Of a DNA stretch of 64,000 nt, positions 1 through 11,778 are shown one piece after another. The stretch spans positions 1 through 64,000 of the forward strand of contig CANTFL010000484.1 of assembly GCA_947650285.1 (NCBI GenBank). The letters run 5' to 3'. Both the position numbers and the translations under genes were made by a program. Below the pieces are notes generated by a model. It was not told the origin of the DNA. It made no database searches and worked only from the letters and a program-made list of their open reading frames with translations. Each line of letters opens with the position of its first letter. Position 1 is the stretch's first letter. This DNA comes from Hyaloperonospora brassicae. Lineage: Eukaryota > Oomycota > Peronosporomycetes > Peronosporales > Peronosporaceae.

Positions 1-999
1 GAGGACGTGGAGCATGAGTACAAGAGTCGTCATGACTTGCTGACGACCGTGCGACGTCTGTGTACCGATTAAAATTTTGCGTTCGCTCATAATCTGAGCG
101 AACGCGAGTGTCGAGTCCTACGCGACGAGCTAGCGTTGGTTGTCGGTAGATTGCGGGTGCTGTTGAAGGACCAAAATGAAATCTTGGTCTAATCTGTTGG
201 GATTTCTTGATGCGTACCCGCTATTTCCGCTCTCGAAAGATACCCCCGCACTGATATTACGGGCGTAGACGGCCAACCTAAAACGCAGGATGTGTAAGCA
301 TCCTTCGAGGCACCTTGATCGTGTATACATTGCATTGACGGTTTAATATAAGAAACATAACAATGCGCGTTAGAATTGGGTTTAGTACTGCCGACAAAAT
401 TGACTGCATGTCGAAGCAAATCTTCCGTAGACAGTAGTAATAGCTTGGCAGCCGAAAATGAGAGCAAATTTTCTCCTCCAGCTCGTATAAACTTTCCGTA
501 TCTAATAGTTTAAATATTTGAGCTATGGAATCCTGCCAAATGGACCTCTGATACTCGAATCGGCGGAAATCCCATCAACTGACTTGAATATTTAATTTCA
601 GTTTACTAAGTGCGCACTGCTGAGATATGCTTTTCTGCTTCAGCGAGGGTGTTATCATTCTCGCTAGCATAGTCATTGGCGATACTGAAAAATATCGTCA
701 TTGGCATCATCATCGGAGTCAGCGATAGCGTCTTTCTTCGCAATCTCCGATTATCTCTACTATTACGATGTCAACTAGGCCGACATCGGTATCATGCGTG
801 ACAATGCTTGCGTCGACACGTGATCAGAAGAATTTTAAAATGCTAATGAACGATTGAAACCCTTCTATGTAAAAATAGTGTCATACTCTAAAAGGCGGGA
901 ATGCGCGGATGACGCAATCCATTCACGAAGAAAGGTGCATGCGAGTTTGAAGCATGACCTGAAGGGCTGATAGCAAACTCGACCATCCGCTTAAGTCAC

Positions 1000-1695
1000 T
1001 TAAAATCGTAAACTAGTGGACGTATCTTCAAAGTATCTCTTTGAGGATATAGCTGGCAGGTTCCGTCTGATTACCTGTTACCTGATGGTCAGGTGTTGAC
1101 ATTTTTAAACTTGTCCCAAGTGATCGGAACACGTTTTGCCAAAATTTGCTGCGGACCGAGGGTCACTGTCGGAGACGACTTTACGGGGTAGTCGGTGTTG
1201 TCCTATTATGTATCGACAAATACGCTTGTACAGCCCTGATCCATAATATATACTAGGACGGCAGCAAGATGCATAATCTTGCTGATCGATCAGCGAACAC
1301 TAGAGTACCTTTATTCTTGTAATCGTCTTTAATTTTAAAAGACGAAGTCCAATGAAACGGATTTCCAGCACCTGTGGGAAACATAGAGACTGAAAATCTT
1401 CACAGAATATATAATTTGGCTTTAACCGTTGACACACTTCACAAGCAAGTATAAATGTTTGCGCACTCACTGATACGAGCGTAGAAACTTAATCAAGACT
1501 GAACGTAAGGTAAGTATTTTTTCTACCACGATGCCCACCTGTTAAATCATCGCGGCACTCATAGATGATGCGCAAGCGCTTAATATGAGTAGGTCCAATG
1601 ACACGAGGCGTGTCGACGGTAATGGCTGTGGCCAGCACAAAATTGGGTCGGCGCGAAAGCGCGCATTGATAAGATGGAGTCGTCCTGGATCTCAC
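1000..1695 (-). pseudogene. Gypsy integrase relic (zinc finger plus DDE core)
   Basis: The H2C2 zinc-binding part reads RLRIIYECRDDLTGGHRGRK and is followed, after a stop, by ACEVCQRLKP. The catalytic core follows: CWKSVSLDFVF carries the first Asp, KRICRYIIGQHRLPRKVVSD leads into the second Asp (VSDSDPR), and a segment reading LGTSLKMSTPDHQVTGNQTE leads to the Glu of the triad. At least two stops and one frameshift (near the FWQNVF segment) separate these blocks, so no active integrase can be made. This is the clearest domain of the left-end Gypsy element. Confidence 0.85.
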
Positions 1696-2048
1696 GCGGC
1701 GGCGAAGTTGAACCCGCGAGGATGTACATCCACCTCGACATTCTTGTTAGAGGCGGAGACTGATTATTGCCGCTTGTGATGACGCATGTTTCGTTTACAC
1801 AACGACGATCCTATCTTCCAGGAGATAGATCAAATTAGCTAGTGCTTACTTCATGGATAGTCGTTCCTTAAAAGCACGAGGGCTCAGGCTCAATTAATTT
1901 CTATCTTGCTTATGATAGCAGAAGAATTTCTATGAGTCGTATCCATCAACGCACAACCGATTGCGAATTCGATGGCGTCAAAGTCCACATTAAATAGTCT
2001 GTTCTCATCTTCAATCGCCAGTATGGGCGACTGCTTAAAGCTCTGGAT

Positions 2049-2578
2049 TTACTCTCGACGAAAAAGCTGACAGTTAACGTTCCATGACACCTTTACATTT
2101 TTCTCGAGTACAAGAAAGATGAACGCTCCTTTTAGAGTAATTGAGCGATTACTTTGCAAGTACAATGCTATCCCAAGGAACTTACGAAGTCCTTTGACAT
2201 CGACTGGCGTAGGCCAGTTGGTGATCACCTTTATTTTAATCGGGGTCTGCGCGCACGCCGTGCTTACCCACAATGAACACAATAATGGTAAGTCGTGGAT
2301 CGCGAATATACATTTCTTGAGGTTGGCGTACAACTTATGCTTACGAATTAGTTATAGAACTTGAAGATAGTTTGTCTTGTGAACATGCACGTCCGTCTTT
2401 CATCCTTAGCTCGGCTATGAACGAACACATCGTTCACATTTCTCGGATCAGTGCGAAATTCGGCACCGATATCAACAGATTTGTCACAAAATTTTTGTGT
2501 TGCCGGGACATTACTCTGCCTCTGTGGCATCACTATCCACTTCCAGATCATACCGAGTGTGGTATCACTGCCGTGCAC
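2049..2578 (-). pseudogene. Gypsy reverse transcriptase relic
   Basis: The upstream part contains GMIWKWIVMPQRQSNVPAT and NVNDVFVHSRAKD, recognisable versions of the RT palm segments (usual forms LVMPQGLSNAPATF and YFDDVFVHSRA). The first Asp of the catalytic YxDD-type motif is replaced here, reading VNDVFVHS. After a break the thumb/connection region reads YANLKKCIFA and WPTPVDVKGLRKFLGIALYL. The break between the two parts and the damaged palm motif show the enzyme is inactive. It sits between the gag relic (right) and the integrase relic (left), as expected for Ty3/Gypsy order on the minus strand. Confidence 0.85.
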
Positions 2579-5455
2579 GGATCCCTCGATTACGTATGAA
2601 AATCAGATATAATCTATCTATCATATCCGTGGACGAGAAGATGGTGCATTTTAACGTACGATCTATGACTACATCTTTTCGGTATCGGCGTGTGAGCGGG
2701 TACCATTGCAGCAGCCATCTTGTTAAATGCAAGAACTTTCTGCCATTTTTTTGTGGTATTACTCACACAGAAGGCTAGAGAGCTGTGAAGACCAATAGAT
2801 TCTCAGATGACTGCTTCTAAGGGATCAGCAAAACAATTGTTGAATATTGTTTCTAATTCACGAGGCAGTGGTCACTGATTTATGATAAATAACTTCGAAA
2901 CGGGTTCAAGATCGATTTCATGTCGAGTGCCTGTATATTAGGCAACTCGCATGCTGCGAGTGCAGGAAAACATCTTTGAATACGATCAAATTCTCATGTA
3001 ATGGATTTTCCTGAAGCGAATTCCAATATTGAGACATGTATCTCTGAATCCGAGTCTTCTCATCGAGGACGTTTTTGTCCATAAATAAACTGCAGAGAAC
3101 CCGTTCGTTCTCATCAAACACCATTTCCGTCCGAATATCGGTGACATACTAGTCTTCTGTGACTAAAAAACAGAAATTATTGACTTTACCACAACGCAGA
3201 TCACGTAAATACCGTTTCGGTTTGAATGTTGTCAATTCTGTGACCTTTCTGAGGCACAATGAGACGAAGCATATAAGTGTCTACGCTTGATCCGTCATTG
3301 ACCAATGCGCTCAACGTCTCGATCATTTTCTGGAAGGTCACATCCACAGGCTGCTGAGGGTTTATGTCTTAGGTTGCTGGGGTCTACCTTAACAATACAT
3401 ATTAAGAAATTATATCGTCAAGTTTGTTGGAATTATTTCCTCGAATCCTATAGCTATTGTTGTGCTGCAAGAGCCAGGTCCTCGACGGTCGACTCTCCCG
3501 TGGAACTAGATTTCGGTTTTACTACTTCTATTCAACCGGTTAATTATCTCTATTATGCTTTCCGCTAGGCATGCATTCATATCCCGGTCTACTCGACTTC
3601 TTCGAGTGGTGGAATTTTGCGCTGCATTTGAATCTGCAAACCCACCGAAAGATTCCTACACAGTGTAGCAAATAGCCACGCTGAATTCTTGCTCAGTCGC
3701 ACTAACGACTGTAACACAAATGAGTCCATCGCACTAACTCACAAAACATTCACACGCTTATTAAAGCTCCAAGAGGTTCATCACATAGCTATGTGATAAA
3801 CAAGTGGAAAGAATCTATACGGACCGTTTCTATCAGCTCACCCTTGGGTCGTACCTTCTTAGCCAAGGTGGTCCCAGGATGACAGAAAACTTGTCATCCA
3901 GATCCAGCATGATATAGTCATCACGTTACTGTTCATATTCTAATGGTAGTCAATTACTAATAAATGTGTTAATGGGTGAGGGCTTTTCAAAAAATGAAGG
4001 ACCTAGAGACCAGCAAACTGAAGGAACAAAGGACGACACACCTGAGTATGGGTACTAAAAAAGACGATCAAGGAGACGAAGCGACCCTATGATGATAAAA
4101 ACAAGCAGAGCCAATCATAAGGGGTCGTTGTCAGAGTACCGATTGTGCGGTACTGAAAGGATACGATCACATTTCCTCATCGAAAGGCCTGGTCCTTAGA
4201 GGTAGACCTCGGTCTTTAATCGGTGGGCCAATTCATCATTTCTATATAGGTACCCTTTGTTGGGCCCGTTCCATCATTGGTGTCCTTGGACCCTCATAGG
4301 TGAGCATGTTCCCTCATTGATAGACCTCAGCCCCTCAACAATAATCTACTCTTAAAAATAGAATAAGGATTCTAAGCATAAGACAAGGATAGCTATAATT
4401 AGCTATAGAATAGGACTCAATCTAATACTACTCAATTTACGTGGCACTACTTTTTGTGGCCTAACTACCTCTAACGTCTGCTCGTCTGTTCCAAGAAAGG
4501 TATGATTCTAGCCCATCTGATACATACCGTCGGTACGCAAGACCAACAGCTAATAAACTTAAAAGGCAGCATTTGGCCTATGGTTTCGACTTAATTACCA
4601 ACTCTCATCACCCGCTATCAAAGGCGATCTTCCCACCCACTGATAAGGGAGAAAGACAAAAGCCGGGTGGTTATTACCCTTATAACAATCTAAGAAAAAT
4701 CATAGGGGTGATAAGCATCTTGATAAATTCGAATAGAAGTCCACGCTCGACCAAGTCGATCAAGTGGCCACATACTGGCCCACTGAGTGCATAGTATTCA
4801 TCCCGAGCCCACAGGTATTCCTCCTTTAAGTACGACATCTACGTCTTCACACACGATTCTATAGTGCAACTCGCCAGTCGAAGGGTACACAAGGTGAGTC
4901 AAGATCCATACGCAGCGTCTCGGAACCCCCTTAAAGTCGGCAATCTGGCACAGGCAGTAGTTGAGGGTCTCATCACACAATTTAAGTAGCCTGCTACACC
5001 ACATGCATTTACTATTATCGATGCGCCTGTAGCAAGTCGCACCGTCATCCTCTTTTGGAGGATGTCTCGCTCAACTAACTTGCGTCTTCCAACCTATAGC
5101 GACTGGTGATGAACAAAATTATCGGACACCCAACGGTCGACAAGGGCACGGAGTGACATATTTTTCATCACTTCCAAGATCAACGTGATGATAAATACCT
5201 CATTATCAGTTGCACAGACACAAAACGGCTGTGTATCGGGATCAACTTTTGTCGAGATGTGTGCAAATTGTTTTGCAATTGCTGTCTCACCATGGTACTT
5301 CTCCCCTCCTGACCCTGACCCATTTTTGACAATCTTCCTCGCTACTGCGACTTTGGAAGAGCTCTAGACGTTTTGCTCTATCCCTTTTGGCAAGCAATCG
5401 ATCATTTTGTTTTGTAATGTTTGGCAAAGTGCGTTTGATACTAGACTTACATGCT

Positions 5456-5727
5456 TAGTGGCCTAGCTTCTGACAGCGATTACACTTCGGCAATTACTCA
5501 TTGTTCTAACTACGATGTATCTCGCTCTCAATGGACCTAAGGTCAATTGGCCCTGGGCGTCCATCCTCTTGTCCGATCGGTGGATGATAAGAGCTCGAAC
5601 TAGCATTAGCATGTCTCGTTACAAAGAAACCCTGCTCAGCAGATGAGATTGCTTTTATAAGAGTATTCATCTCTATGCGGAACAGGTCGTTCCTGACGGG
5701 ATCATTGACAAGACCTTGCATGAGCAT
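5456..5727 (-). pseudogene. Gypsy gag C-terminus with CCHC zinc knuckle (relic)
   Basis: The reading frame contains LMQGLVNDPVRNDLFRIEMN, a Ser-rich linker and PIDLRSIESE, which match the C-terminal gag segment of oomycete Gypsy elements. After a stop, the sequence KCNRCQKLGH followed by a stop in place of a residue and then AC gives the CX2CX4HX4C spacing of a retroviral-type zinc knuckle. The stop inside the knuckle means gag is disrupted. Gag recognition is from family knowledge; the Cys/His spacing is visible directly. Confidence 0.75.
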
Positions 5728-7199
5728 AGCTATTAGGGGTTCTTATGTACTGCTTAAACTTCGATACGACTCGGTAAACGTCCTATTTACTGATCGTATG
5801 CGTGTACATTGCGCTTATCTTGCTTAAGTACCAGTTAATCTTTTTTAAGCCTTATATTTATCTCGTAGCGACTCAAACGTTTGTCTGAGCCGGGTCTCAA
5901 AGTCATCCAACGACATAAACACATGTGCGTCGTTCATCTCGAGCCCTTAAATTCAAGTTCTGGTACGTCATGTCAACTTAGATTGATCAAGTGCGACCTG
6001 CATTTGCTGATCGTGAATACGAGGTGCACTTATGAACTTGTTTAATTCGACGAACCCTCCTCACAAAGGATCTTACTCGATGCTTCTGTACTAGCAGATT
6101 TCTTACTTAAAGGAACTGTATCGGTGCACATGCGTCATCCAAAGAAAAGTAGATCGATCCAGCGGATGGTGAAACAGTTTAAACTGTTGAGCATCTTGTT
6201 CTCTCAACAGCTCTGCCTATTGAGAACCTTGCTGGTGAAGGATGGATCCTTTTCTTGCGACGCGTCAAGTTCATGATGCATCAACTTGGTTACGGCTAAA
6301 TGCTGTTGGTCTTTGTCCAATAGAAACATCATGGTCCAAACAGCATGCTCAATTATGGTATATATCATCAGATCAATCGCGCTCCAATCGATATAACTCA
6401 AATAGGAGTAGCTTTCACGCAATGCATAAAGAAATTGCTGTCATCTTCGCTCATTATCTTTATGTTGGGCGAGAAAGGTGCGGATCTTGGAAGGACTACA
6501 AATTGCTAATGGTTGTAATGGCAAACGCTTTAATCGATTATTTTTAGCCCTTGTCTGTCTTCTTACACAAGGTTGCGTGCTCCCAGACGTTACGTACACG
6601 TGATCGTTGAGGAAGCGTAGGGTAGAGCATAGAGATCAGGAAGCTATGAAAAGGGGGAAGGATAAATGTATTACATATAGTTACGTTTCTTTTAACAAAC
6701 TATATTTGTCCTGCTTAAACTATATGAAGGCACAATCTTCTACGCAGATTTCTCTCTCATCACCTTTTGCGCGTATAGCCGCGATCAATATTTGATTCGG
6801 TTGACACGGCTGTTTGAAAACGCCTTGACATGAGACTCTGCGAACAATCTTGTACCTCAAGTGGTACGATGTGGCAGCACCATGCGAGAGGTCACCGGAT
6901 ATCGATATTCGATGACCGCATTAAAAATTAAAACCTTTGGGTTCCGGTTCGTCGGAGTTCACCAGCACTGTTCTACCAGATAGTCACTTCCGCCATGGTA
7001 AGTACGCTATATTTTAGTTAGTAACACACTACCAGAGTTAGAAACGTACGCCTATATGAACAGTAATACGCAACGAGGAGATTATCATGCGGGACAAGAC
7101 GATTACCAACGTAGAGGCATAAAAATTTAGTAGGCTTAGAGTAGCAACAGAAGGCTTTGGACTGAGGACCTAAATATACACACTGTGCGTTTTACTCAA
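5728..7199. other. Degraded intergenic DNA, no recognisable gene
   Basis: About 1.5 kb between the Gypsy and Copia relics. It should include the 5' part of the Gypsy gag if the element was once complete, but no conserved motif, LTR boundary or splice-supported gene could be seen on either strand. Short open stretches near 6204-6547 look like chance frames. Confidence 0.5.
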
Positions 7200-8102
7200 C
7201 TTCGATCACTTTCTGATAATTATTAGCCCAATGTTCGCAAACCCTGCCCAGGACCTAGACCACGCTGTTGTCATGGACCCTTCTTTAATTACCACATCTC
7301 GCATCAACAATTCTTTCGGGACAAAATTCCAAACATGAAAATTACTGACGCAAATGATGCTGGAGAAGCGTGATCGTTGCGATGTCGTGAGCAGCGAGGT
7401 CAATCTCGAGTACTGAAAAAGTACATTGAACCAAGCGAAGTTTAAGCGAAAGTCGCTGAAGGCGCTAGCGATCATTTGTCTTCCGATGTTGGGTGTGCAG
7501 TTTCCACTAGGTCTCTCGGCGAAGAACGCGTGTGATGCATGGTCACGTCTGGAAGGACACTACGAGAAGAATATATTGTCCCATAAGCTTTTCATTTGAC
7601 TTTTAATCTACATGACTATGATAGAAGATGGTGAAGCCGTGATGAAGCACATCAATAGACTTTATATTTCGGTGAAGCAACTCGACGCAGTTGGTGCTCT
7701 GGATAGTATGGACAACATGGTCATCACGCTTCTGGTCAGCCTTTGAGAGTCGTATCAATTCATGATAACAGTGTTGATGCGAGGTACGATTTGCTAACGT
7801 GGAAACTAGTGACATCCCGGTTAGAGCTTGAAGATATAAAGTGCAAGAGAAATTTGGCGGAATCGAAGGAACCGCGCACAGTCAAGTTCAAGCATTAATT
7901 TCGAGCAACAACAAGTGCATGCCACGACCGAATAAGAAGACCGGTACGTGCCACAAATATGTAAAAAAAAGGCATGAAATCGCAAGACTTCCCTCTCGCA
8001 TCCATGAAGACGCTAAACGACACAGTTTTCAGCGTGCGAATACCGCGCAAGAATGATGTTGGAGATTAATTTCTCTCGTTTAGTGGTGGCAAGATGAAGT
8101 CG

Positions 8103-8150
8103 ACTAACATGTGGCTGGTCGACTCAGGTGCGACGCAGCACATAAATATT
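8103..8150 (+). pseudogene. Copia aspartic protease active-site segment
   Basis: The frame reads NMWLVDSGATQHI, the usual Copia protease active site (DSGA/DSGC with a following His). It is a local relic inside the larger decayed gag-pol, flanked by stops within about 110 bases downstream. Confidence 0.75.
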
Positions 8151-9799
8151 TTCAAGCGGTTCATGAGGGCCTACAAGGACTTTCGTCCGGTGGCTGTGAA
8201 TCCTGCTGATGGCGGTATTATTTAGGCGATTGGAAGAGGTGGCATTACCATGTCAATAAAGACTCGTGAATGTATCAAGAAGGAATTTCACACGAACGGA
8301 TGGCACATTACAAGTATTCTCAAAAGTTGTTTTCCATAAATAGGAATATTAAGGAGGTTGGGACTGTTACCTTTAAATTCGATGGTTGCTTTGTGGAAAC
8401 GAAGGGTAAAAAGTTGAAACTCGGCGCCCTCGAATAAATAGGACAGTTTAAGCTCTGTATGATACCGGAGCTTAAGTAGGATGTCATCGTGGCAAATTCG
8501 AAGAACTACAAAGTAACCTCCACCTCCTATCTTTGGTATCTTCAACTTGGCCACATTGTACATAGAGGCCTAGAAGTTATTGCTAATAAAATATTACGGT
8601 AACGGTATTGGCATGTAAACAATACAGAAGCGGGATTCTGATGTAGGGTGCCCTTGGCAAGCAAACACGTGTGAGCTGGGATGATAAGTCACCCTATCGC
8701 GCAAGTATGTTGCTAATGGTTTTTTCAGCGATGTGTGTGGTCCCATGCAAACGCCTACCTTCAGTAACAAACCTCATGTTGTGACTTTAATGACAAATAT
8801 CGCATTTTTGTGTAGTGTACTTGATTCAAAACAATTCATAAGTAGCGACCTAGTTCGCTCAATTTGTCGCGTTGGCGAAGACACAAACTGGCAAGCGTGT
8901 GAGGACACTTCGGAGCAATAACAGTGGAGAATAAGCTTCCGCCATGATGCCTAGGTTCTGTGCGGGCCATGATATTATGCAAAACATTTCACACCGCCTT
9001 ACACGCCTAAATTGAGCGGTGGCGCTGAGCGGATGAATCGTACATTGGTGGAAAGCTCGAGCTGCATGATGAAGAAAGCTGAGCTGACCGATTCGTATTG
9101 GGGTGAGGCATTCATCGCCTCATAAATACTACAAATATGCTTTCCAACTCGTTTTAAAGGTCACGAAAAGTCTTCCTACCGCGTATGGACTAGTAAGAAA
9201 CCTTTTCTTGCAAACCTGAAGGCTTCGGGCTGTCATCATACATGCATGTGCCCAAGCCGAAGGCGATCCAGGATCAATGCAAGATCGGTGCATTGTCATT
9301 TTATTTGATACTTCGATCATGAAAAGGAGTATAGTTTTAGGGAGATCAAGAGCCGTCTTGTGCTGACCAGTCGCGACGCGCAGCTCATAAAAATATATTT
9401 GATAGTGGAGGGCGCAGTCCTGCAAGATGAAGCTGTCGTCGAATATTACAATTACCTCGAAGCCAACGATGTACCGAATATTGATTACTCATGCAAAGAC
9501 ACCAAGGAATAGGACCTAGGAATCCTACAATGGGTATGGTCAATAACCCGGTGCAAGGGGCAACAGCGAATGCAATCGATGGAGGCCCTGGACAAAGCTC
9601 CGGTGTCAAAACGCGGAAATAAATATCTTACTATGAACAAATTGTCTGCTAATAATGATACTAGTCCCTCAGTTGAGGTTGCCTTTGTCGTAATTAAGTG
9701 GACTAAATGTCGACGACGTATAAGTCAGCAATAAACTCAGCGACGCGGTCAGGTGGAAAGAGGCATGTGACTGAAATGACTTTACTTCGCCTGAATGCG

Positions 9800-10390
9800 A
9801 CCTGGGAACTTGTTCCTCTGCCCAAAGAGAGGAAGACAATCGTTTATTGAGGGGTTATTCGGGTAAAGGAACGTTGTTGGAGTTTTGAGCGGTTTAGAGC
9901 GCATTATGTAGCCAAAGGCTTTTGCAGAAACGTGGCATCTAATATGGCGAGACATCCACTTTAGTGACCGAGTTTATTTAAATCAGAGTATTACTCAGCT
10001 TGGGGCAAAGCAATCTCTGATGATTCACCAGTTGGATGTGATGACATCCTTTAAAATGGAAATCTCGAGGAATGCGTTCACGTGGTGCACCCGGATAGTT
10101 ACGTCGATGGAAATTACCCGGATCTTTTCTGTCAGCTTGAGCGCTATAATCAATGTCTAAAGCCGTTACAACGGATGTGGATTCAGAATATCGACATGTT
10201 TATGCTGAATTTGAAGTTTAAAAGTGCAAGACTGACCACTACATCGGTGCCAAGCGAGACTGTCAAGAAATCATTTCGGTAACACTGCACGTCGATGATT
10301 TGGGCATCGCAAGCAGCAACGTCGAACTGATCCAATGCACGAAGCAGGCGCTAAGTGAGCGTTTTGATATGTAAAACCTTGGCAAGATCA
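9800..10390 (+). pseudogene. Copia reverse transcriptase relic
   Basis: Segments in order: WELVPLPKERKTIV (start of the Copia RT domain), VAKGFCRNV, QLDVMTSF-like DNA near 10031, DGNYPDLFCQLERYNQCLKP (usual CRLxRALYGLKQAPR region, altered here), and HVDDLGIASSNVEL, in which the catalytic YVDD has become HVDD. Frame changes between these segments and the altered active site indicate a dead copy. Confidence 0.8.
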
Positions 10391-10559
10391 AATAATTCCT
10401 CGTATCAAATTTAATTAAAGCCTTTAAGCCTGTACAACTATAATTTTTCAGTCCAGAATTGCGGAGTACATACTCATACCGTTTGGCGTGGAAACAGCAA
10501 TCCTGTCAAAATTTCACATGAACCAGGATAAAAAGAAGCAATTTCAATGTGCGCGGATG

Positions 10560-11160
10560 ACAATGGTGGGGTGGGGTTCGCTCTTTTAAGCAGTCGACCC
10601 CAACTCTCCACTGGCGCCCGGACGACCGATGAACGGAGGAGGTACTCCGATTTCGTGTTCTTTATAGCCTTCCTCACCTTGTGTACCCGTTGGTGTGGTG
10701 GGTCGCACTCTTTCAGATGAACTCGTGTCCATAGAAAACTTGACCGTGGTTGCGATGGGGTCGAAGTTCAAGCTCGGTGTGGACATTTTCACACCGCGAT
10801 CGGGGTTGGCGTGATCTCGTGGAATTCTTCACGAAGTCACTTGTGTACTTGTAGGGTGCTCGATATGAGTCACCCTCATCTGTAACAGATCGCCTTGATC
10901 AAAGTAGATGCTTGGTTCGCGAAACTTCTGACCACTCGAGCCGTCTCGCGGTATTTTCCCCTTGGTTTTACTGGTTTGCTGCGTCCGATCGCAGTTGAGG
11001 TGTTGTTTGAGAGTTCTTGATCCATGGCCAAACATCCATATATATATCTTGATCAAAGTATGTAACTTTTCTTGACGTCGGGTGGCCATTGACCCAACCC
11101 GGAGGAGAAGTCTGCACGTACACTTAGAAGCAAATTGAACTCTGTCAATGTTAACCAATT
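10560..11160 (-). repeat. Gypsy-type 5' leader and gag-start fragment, copy A
   Basis: On the minus strand a leader runs into an ORF start at about 10792 with STPSLNFDPIATTVKFSMD and RPTTPTGTQGEEGY, which resemble N-terminal gag of oomycete Gypsy elements. The plus strand shows CTCCACTGGCGCC near 10606, CTCACCTTGTGTACCCGTTG near 10672 and an ATATATATAT run near 11037. The same landmarks recur, in the same order and orientation, at about 61690-62160. LTR boundaries were not found, so leader versus LTR is not settled. The gag link is inference from composition and motif order. Confidence 0.6.
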
Positions 11161-11259
11161 AAACCCAACAGCCCCAACAACCCCATTTATATCCCCATGT
11201 CATAGACATCGCATGCTACGTGTCGCTCTCTCTAGACAGTAGCGACCTCATACTTGCGT

Positions 11260-11560
11260 GGCACACACCTGATATACTTGTCCGATCGCAGTCGTCTTTC
11301 CGGTCACCGATCATGTGGTGTAATTTACATTGGCTTCATCGCGATCATATACCTTATCACCGATCACGATCTCGATCGCCTCCCTGATCGCGATCGCCTT
11401 GCTGACCGCGGGTCACTCGATGTGGTCCACATCAACCTGATCAGGATCACATTCCTGATCGCTGATCACGATATCGATCGCCTCCTTGATCGCGATCGCC
11501 TTGTTGATCGCGGTTTCCTTCTTGAATACCTGATCGCCAGTGTAATCACCCCCATGACAA
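11260..11560. repeat. 102-bp-period tandem repeat rich in GATCGCGATCGCC palindromes
   Basis: Two well-matched units start near 11362 and 11464 (GATCACGATCTCGATCGCC versus GATCACGATATCGATCGCC, each followed by a GATCGCGATCGCCTTG block), giving a 102-base period; a more diverged third unit precedes them from about 11260. Because 102 is a multiple of three, the plus-strand frame encodes a 34-residue repeat, ending in DRDRLADRG and DRDRLVDRG. I see no start context or domain that would make this a gene, so it is listed as a repeat. Confidence 0.7.
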
Positions 11561-11778
11561 CAACCCCATCTCCAAAACTCGTAACCTTCGCCCGTCATTC
11601 TTAAGCCCAATATCGCAGGTTCCATGCTGTCTGATCTGATATCCGGTTCTGTCTAACCGTCCAGTGGACATGATCCGACCAGTTGCGGGACCGGCGTTGC
11701 CAACTGTCTGTCAACTCGGATGTAACTGGAGCGCGATCCCATCTCGTATCGCAAATTTACTGGTCGCTTCACACAGTT

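Larger units (their letters stand above)
1..5727 (-). mobile_element. Decayed Ty3/Gypsy LTR retrotransposon (gag-pol relic, cut by left window edge)
   Basis: Read on the minus strand, the pieces occur in gag-to-pol order from 5.7 kb down to the window edge: gag C-terminus with zinc knuckle, pol linker (about 2918-3124), reverse transcriptase, integrase zinc finger, integrase core, and a post-integrase segment near 189-467 that reads LLSTEDLLRHAVNFVGSTKP. Every piece carries stops or frameshifts, so the element is dead. No LTR is visible; the 3' end lies beyond base 1 and the 5' end was not located. Between 3.1 and 5.4 kb, where protease and early gag are expected, I could not recognise a domain with confidence, so that part is assigned by position. 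Orientation and family rest on known oomycete Gypsy pol motifs. Confidence 0.85.
7206..10440 (+). mobile_element. Decayed Ty1/Copia retrotransposon internal region (gag-pol relic)
   Basis: Plus-strand blocks occur in Copia order. Gag: DAWSRLEGHYEKNILSHKLF near 7530 and MTMIEDGEAVMKHINRL near 7611. Protease: STNMWLVDSGATQHINIF near 8103. Integrase: VCGPMQTPTF near 8736, then LSGGAERMNRTLVESSS and KAELTDSYWGEAF near 9010-9120, and LKAFG-like tail near 9215. Reverse transcriptase: NATWELVPLPKERKTIV near 9795 and VDDLGIASSNVELIQ near 10293, with QALSERFDM just after. Integrase-before-RT order is diagnostic of Ty1/Copia. Many stops and frameshifts interrupt it. RNase H is not seen and no flanking LTR pair could be tied to it. 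Confidence 0.85.

Noticed and set aside
11254..11604. A 116-codon plus-strand gene over the 102-bp tandem repeat
   Set aside because: The open frame follows from the period being a multiple of three; no start context, domain or neighbouring exon supports translation.
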